Origin: Symbiodinium kawagutii | Taxonomy: Eukaryota; Sar; Dinophyceae; Suessiales; Symbiodiniaceae | Direction: 5' to 3' | Assembly: GCA_009767595.1 (NCBI GenBank) | Contig: VSDK01004377.1 | Coordinates: forward strand, 245,701-309,700 | DNA length: 64,000 bases | Part shown: positions 59,685 to 64,000 of the stretch, piece by piece | Layout of the letters: every line of letters begins with the position of its first letter | Position numbering within the stretch: the stretch's first letter is position 1 | Translations under genes and position numbers: made by a program | The notes under the pieces: generated by a model | The model's database searches: none | What the model was told of the DNA's origin: nothing | What the model saw: only the letters and a program-made list of their open reading frames with translations

Positions 59685-59810
59685 CTGTTGGTTTGGGGAT
59701 CGCTATATGCGAATTCCAAAGCAACAGAGATGTGAACTGGACCCGTGCGCCTGCCAGCAGCCTTAGCTGCGGAGCCACCACTACGCTCGACCTCAGCGCG
59801 TAAGCAGTTT
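59685..59810 (-). CDS. Exon (GPVHISVALEFAYSDPQ)
   Basis: After AG of GCGCTGAG: VERSGGSAAKAAGRRTGPVH then ISVALEFAYSDPQT. A second frame (APQLRLLAGARVQFTSLLLW) is also open. Resembles the 33.65 kb exon. Confidence 0.5.
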
Positions 59811-60420
59811 CAACGTCAGCAACAAAAATTGGAAACATGTGGGTACTCACCATCCAATAATAACCACTATCAACAAGGAAACGTTCTAGAGGCACACTAG
59901 CTTCGGATTTGCATAGACATACTGTCCTTCTGTTCATATTGACAAAGGTATCATGATATATGTATACTTTTGCATGTATGCATGTGTGGAATCCGTACGT
60001 ATCAATCTCCATGCATGCACTAATATAAAGGTATGTAAACACATGTACATGTACATGATACATGATGTATTAGACATGATATGGTATATATGGTATAGGA
60101 TATGTGATATATGATATATTGTGTCTGTATGCAAAAATTGTATGCCTATTTTGACATGCATGTGCCGTAATGGAATGACATGGAATGGAAGGGCATGGGA
60201 TGGAATTGAATGGACAGTAATTGCTATGTGCATATCTATGCATTGTGCATTTTGTATCTATGCACGTGTATGTTATTATCTCATTGTCCATAGTATAAAG
60301 ATCTTGGGACCAACATCAACATCATTTGTGATATTGAAAATCCGGCCGGAGACATGGCTCCAGTCACAATTGATTTGTTGGCATCCCACCAGCAGGGAGT
60401 ACCCCATGATAACAAAGGGG

Positions 60421-60513
60421 AGTTTCTCAAGCCATAGGGGACCCCAAAATGGTCGACTTATGATTAAATATGGTCAGTGATTTGGGGGTCCCCCTATTTT
60501 GAGAATCCAAATG
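60421..60513. mobile_element. Family C MITE-like element
   Basis: TTTCTCAAGCCATAGGGGACC ... GGTCCCCCTATTTTGAGAATC. Confidence 0.7.
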
Positions 60514-60834
60514 ACAAATGACAAGTCACAGCGAGGGGGCATGATCCATCAAAGTGATTGGACTGCCTGTGGGTCAAGCTGTTGCGATCTCAGTTGGTAC
60601 CTTGAATCATGGTTTGCTAAACGATGCCTGGTAAACAAAATCATCCTCAAGAATTGGGCTGAAATCCATGAATCGAAGAAGTACTTGTTCGATTTGATCT
60701 TGTTTGCATCACAGAATTCCCATATTCCAACGTTTTCATGGCAGTCATGACCCAGATGTGTCTTTTTTGTCTTCCGGAGTGTGTGGCAGCCTGGGGATTT
60801 TGCGTTTGCCATTGTTTTCTAGCGGCGTTGCTCA

Positions 60835-61002
60835 ACGCCAGATTCCCGAGTTGACTGGAGAACAGCACCCTGGCAACATCGCCCCAACTGCCCAACCAGG
60901 AGACGAAAAGCCGCCGTGCTTGTGCATGGCCGGATCTCCTCTCCAGAAACTGGTCAGAACCCGGAGAATGCCCTCAATCTCTGATTCTTCGAAAGAGCAG
61001 TG
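60835..61002 (-). CDS. Exon of unknown protein
   Basis: SFEESEIEGILRVLTSFWRG then DPAMHKHGGFSSPGWAVGAM. Two other frames are open in the left half, so the donor is unsure. Confidence 0.5.
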
Positions 61003-61314
61003 ATCACATGATGATAATCATTGTCATTATGTCATTACTACTATTAATATATTATTATCATTGTTATTTGCTATCATTTGTTATTACATATAATTAATTT
61101 GTATGTATTTAAAGTATAACTATATATATATATGTACGTTTGTTTTACAACAGTATCATATCAATGTTTTCAGATAATTCTGTCATATTGGACTGGGATG
61201 CATCAACATGCTTCTAGCAACTTCACCAACCTCGGAAAAGGAATGACGCAAGCAGAACCCATTGGCATGGTCACTTGTAGAAATGAGAATCCAACTCGTA
61301 GAAATTGGCAAGTC

Positions 61315-61500
61315 CTGACCTATCAGACCTGAAGCCAACAAACCAGCAACTGTAGCAGCCCACCATGGCAGCACTGCTTCCACGCAAGGGGTAGCAGCAA
61401 TGGTAACGGCCGCAGTGTCTAACCCTCCCCGCTCTTCTGCAGTGATTGCTTCCGCAGAGCTTGCAACCTTGGGGCGGAGCACCATCCAATTGCCGTTACT
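61315..61500 (-). CDS. Exon, alanine-rich hydrophobic
   Basis: VLRPKVASSAEAITAEERGG then AAVTIAATPCVEAVLPWWAA and TVAGLLASGLIG. The second half could be a membrane segment. Confidence 0.5.
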
Positions 61501-61544
61501 TCAATAGGGAGGTTAATCAGCTCTGGGGCTACACCAAGGCTTTG

Positions 61545-61720
61545 GACCCTGGTAGCTGATTCTGATGATTGCGTGTTCTAAGGGTCATCTTGACTTTGAC
61601 ACAAGCTGCAGCATCGCTACCTCCCTGAAGCATTTGCACTTTGTGACAAGCTGAGAGAAGCACTTTTTGAGGCGATTCGTGGCTGGCCTGCCAAAGCATG
61701 CAAGATCTGGAAGTTGAAGT
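61545..61720 (-). CDS. Exon (KVLLSACHKVQML)
   Basis: HESPQKVLLSACHKVQMLQG then GSDAAACVKVKMTLRTRNHQ. VLLSAC recalls the catalytic cysteine strand of CHAT domains (VVLSAC), upstream of the CHAT-like exon at 57.7 kb. Speculative. Confidence 0.4.
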
Positions 61721-61914
61721 CAAGTCAGTCAGAGGCCCAAAGACAAACAAAGATCCCAGAAATGCACACAGGAGAGTCTTCAACAGGACTAACAATAAAC
61801 AGACATGAAAGTAACCAGTAATTTATCTCTTCAGAAATCATTAATCAACCATTCATCAAGGATGATGACCGGACTATCTCATATCTTGGTTCGAGCGCCA
61901 GAGTTGCTCACACT

Positions 61915-62045
61915 GCCCCCATTAGCCAATGGCCATCCAGCATGACCCGCTGTGGATCGACACCTGCTCTTGCCATGGATGCCCGCAGCTTCCGACATGA
62001 CCTCGGCCCCAAACCAAAGCCATGAAGGGCAAAGGCTGAGGATCA
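61915..62045 (-). CDS. Exon of unknown protein
   Basis: GFGLGPRSCRKLRASMARAG then VDPQRVMLDGHWLMGA, donor GCAGT|GTGAGC. Confidence 0.5.
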
Positions 62046-62299
62046 CCCGACCACAAATGCTGAAATGCAGGTGTGACGTGGTGTCCAATGCGGCAGTGTC
62101 TGGAAGTTTTCGGTACCCAAACAACCAATGAACAGAAATAATCAGGTGATGGTAGCCATGGCTCGTTGATGCCTAATAGTGGGGGATGATGACAAGAACC
62201 AACAAGTAACGCTTCAGTTTGGTTCGTTCGGTCACTATATTCATTGCAAAACATAATATCCATTTGGAACACTTAGAAAGAGGGAAATCCAACCCCGTT

Positions 62300-62390
62300 T
62301 CTATGTTTCTATGGTTCAATTCATAAAGGAGGGCTTCTATCTTTCCCTTCAAGTCAACGCAACGCAGTTGCAGGGCTTCGTTCATCTTAC
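62300..62390 (-). CDS. Exon of unknown protein
   Basis: MNEALQLRCVDLKGKIEALL then YELNHRN. Helical. Confidence 0.5.
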
Positions 62391-62424
62391 TGCAACTCCT
62401 GTCTCAAGATTCACTAAATATAGG

Positions 62425-62500
62425 GGATTTGTAACCAAAACTGGGATAAGTTGGGTACAACAACGAAGTCTGTTCGCTGATCTGCAGTTCCTTGTAAACC
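62425..62500 (-). CDS. Exon of unknown protein
   Basis: VYKELQISEQTSLLYPTYPS then FGY. Confidence 0.45.
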
Positions 62501-62628
62501 GTGGTGATTGTGGTTTCACCATGCCCCTGGTTGTCCCATGTTGTCCCATGTTGTCCCCACCAGGACTGAGCCACCGAGGCAGGATCAGTTGTCAGGGATC
62601 ACGCCGGTTCAGCCACTGATCGGATCAC

Positions 62629-62700
62629 CCCAGCTGAGCCAACAACGAGTCGTGCCATGAAAACAGACAGCTGCCGAACGCCCACATCGCGGTGATCAAC
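62629..62700 (-). CDS. Exon of unknown protein
   Basis: VDHRDVGVRQLSVFMARLVV then GSAG, donor CTGGG|GTGATC. Confidence 0.5.
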
Positions 62701-62803
62701 GATGCAAGGCATAGCAAGGCATGAGCTACTGGATCAAACGGTTTTAATCAATTTTAATCACACATCAAATACATAAATCATACATAAATCGACCCCATCA
62801 CAC

Positions 62804-63020
62804 CACGGTGCTTGACGGCAACGCTCGACATGACCAGCACTTTTGGGATGGCTTGGGCCGCCAAGCCACCACGTCTCTGAGAGGTGTTTTTTTTTTGCCG
62901 TTGCTCTTTACATCGGTGTCTGCTGCTAAAAGCAAAGATCCTCCAGTGCGAACAGCACCAACAACAGTGAAAACAACATCATCAAAAGCCACCACAAAAT
63001 GAGTTACAGCATCAACAAGC
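62804..63020 (-). CDS. Exon of unknown protein with an A10 run
   Basis: FDDVVFTVVGAVRTGGSLLL then AADTDVKSNGKKKTPLRDVV and AWRPKPSQKCWSC. An acceptor CTTTTAGCAG at 62,920 may split it. The lysines are coded by a ten-A run, prone to slippage. Donor CCGTG|GTGTGA. Confidence 0.5.
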
Positions 63021-63064
63021 AGAAAAAGAAGCAACGTGAAGCAACAAACATGTATAACATCAAC

Positions 63065-63230
63065 GAGCTACAGCAGCTACTATCTTCATTGGCAGCTGCG
63101 CTTGAACGCGCCACATGCTGACACTTTGGCATGGAACGCGACGCCCGGACGCAGCTACCATGTACAGCCGGTTCCAGGTTGCTGGGTGGCTGCCCTGGTT
63201 CTCCTGTTGCAAAGGGTCAGATTCCAAAAC
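63065..63230 (-). CDS. Exon of unknown protein
   Basis: Acceptor CTTTCAG to donor GCTC|GTTGAT. VLESDPLQQENQGSHPATWN then RLYMVAASGRRVPCQSVSMW. Confidence 0.55.
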
Positions 63231-63584
63231 CTGAAAGTGGCGAGTAATGGCTGATCAGTGTCCAATTCATGATGACACCATCAATGGTTAATAGTCAATT
63301 CATGGTGAATGGTGAATTGTTCGTCAATGGTTAATCAATGCTTACCTAGTGCTTAATTGATGGTGAATCAATGGCAAATTTATGGTGAATGCTTAATGAT
63401 TAATTAATCAACTAATTGTCACCTAATGTTTAAATCATGGTGAATCGATGGTTATGTAATCCATGGTGAATTGATGGTTGATCAGTCATTATCTGTTCAT
63501 CAGTGGTTAATTGATGATTAATGATTTATATTGAGTAATGGTCCGGTGCACAATGATGGTCAGCAATGGCAAATATCAAGGGAC

Positions 63585-63655
63585 GACAATCAGCTGACCA
63601 GCCAAGAATGTGGGCAATGGCAGCGACTGTGCAGTATCCAACCAGGTCCAGCGAT
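63585..63655 (-). CDS. Exon of unknown protein
   Basis: HDRWTWLDTAQSLPLPTFLA then GQLIVV. Confidence 0.45.
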
Positions 63656-63791
63656 CATGGATGAGCTATATCATAGGGGATAATAACCGACAATAACATC
63701 GGTGACCTTAAAATTGATAAACCGGACCGGGATGATCAACATTCAGCACCAACCAGCTATTGCGGGCTACGACCCAGCTACAACCTCCAAC

Positions 63792-63844
63792 CCAGCCGTC
63801 CAGTCCTGGCTACAGAATCCCTGAATCCGAAGAACAAGTTGAAC
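63792..63844 (-). CDS. Exon of unknown protein
   Basis: Acceptor GTCTGCAG to donor GCTGG|GTTGGA. VQLVLRIQGFCSQDWTAG. Confidence 0.5.
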
Positions 63845-63867
63845 CTGCAGACGTTGTCACGGCCCAC

Positions 63868-63954
63868 TGGTGCCCATTGGTGCAGCCATGGTCAGCCCGT
63901 TGCACCGGCTCCAGGAATCACAGCCGGTGATGTCCACACCAAGCAGGCGGACGT
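63868..63954 (-). CDS. Rightmost exon seen, gene continues off the window
   Basis: Acceptor ATCAAG to donor CACCA|GTGGGC. VRLLGVDITGCDSWSRCNGL then TMAAPMGT. Confidence 0.55.
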
Positions 63955-64000
63955 CTTGATGATTTAATGGGAGATGCTCCTCTCAATCACCATTAATTAG

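Noticed and set aside
1..64000. CRISPR arrays, bacterial operons, tRNA or rRNA genes
   Set aside because: No direct repeats with unique spacers, no Shine-Dalgarno-led gene chain and no tRNA or rRNA signature were found.

Overview
The window looks like nuclear DNA of a dinoflagellate (Suessiales/Symbiodiniaceae type is my best guess). Evidence: very intron-rich coding sequence read almost wholly from one strand, acceptors of the form AG|G, several GC (perhaps GA) splice donors, short terminal-inverted-repeat elements that occupy whole introns, and a Ty1/copia element of the large dinoflagellate kind. No bacterial-style gene, rRNA, tRNA or CRISPR was seen. Apart from the retrotransposon no long ORF is a gene; the long ORFs on the + strand are mostly shadows. 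Genes were recovered by reading short minus-strand exons with protein-like composition, flanking AG acceptors and G(T/C) donors. Exon ends are approximate by a few bases and not every exon was found.

Layout. (1) About 1-24.3 kb, minus strand: a HERC-type E3 ubiquitin ligase gene running right to left. RCC1 beta-propeller blades lie at 24-13 kb (seven GQLG-type motifs plus half-blades), the HERC-type linker at 12-7 kb and a HECT domain at 6.1-0.3 kb. The catalytic-cysteine end lies beyond the left edge. (2) About 26.8-37.6 kb and 45-64 kb, minus strand: two stretches of further exons of unrecognised protein(s). One exon type (57.6-57.8 kb and 33.4 kb) resembles the C-terminal part of a CHAT/caspase-like fold, and three exon pairs hint at diverged tandem copies. 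(3) 37,650-44,926: an apparently intact Ty1/copia retrotransposon on the minus strand with two 231-bp LTRs that look identical, a short target duplication and one 2247-codon gag-pol ORF. The ORF has an extra methyltransferase-like segment and a membrane/coiled-coil tail. It sits in non-coding sequence of the second gene region. (4) Introns hold many simple repeats, degenerate CCATCA/TGATGG arrays and at least four families of ~100-bp inverted-repeat elements.

The most interesting signal is that two element families behave as introners. Several copies run exactly from a splice donor in one inverted repeat to an AG at the other end, and joining the flanks gives one open, protein-like frame (clearest at 7,199-7,301, 13,083-13,198, 21,987-22,089 and 36,067-36,170). 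In the family with TGGGTCAA ends, an AGG target duplication can supply both splice sites, so splicing would restore the original sequence exactly.
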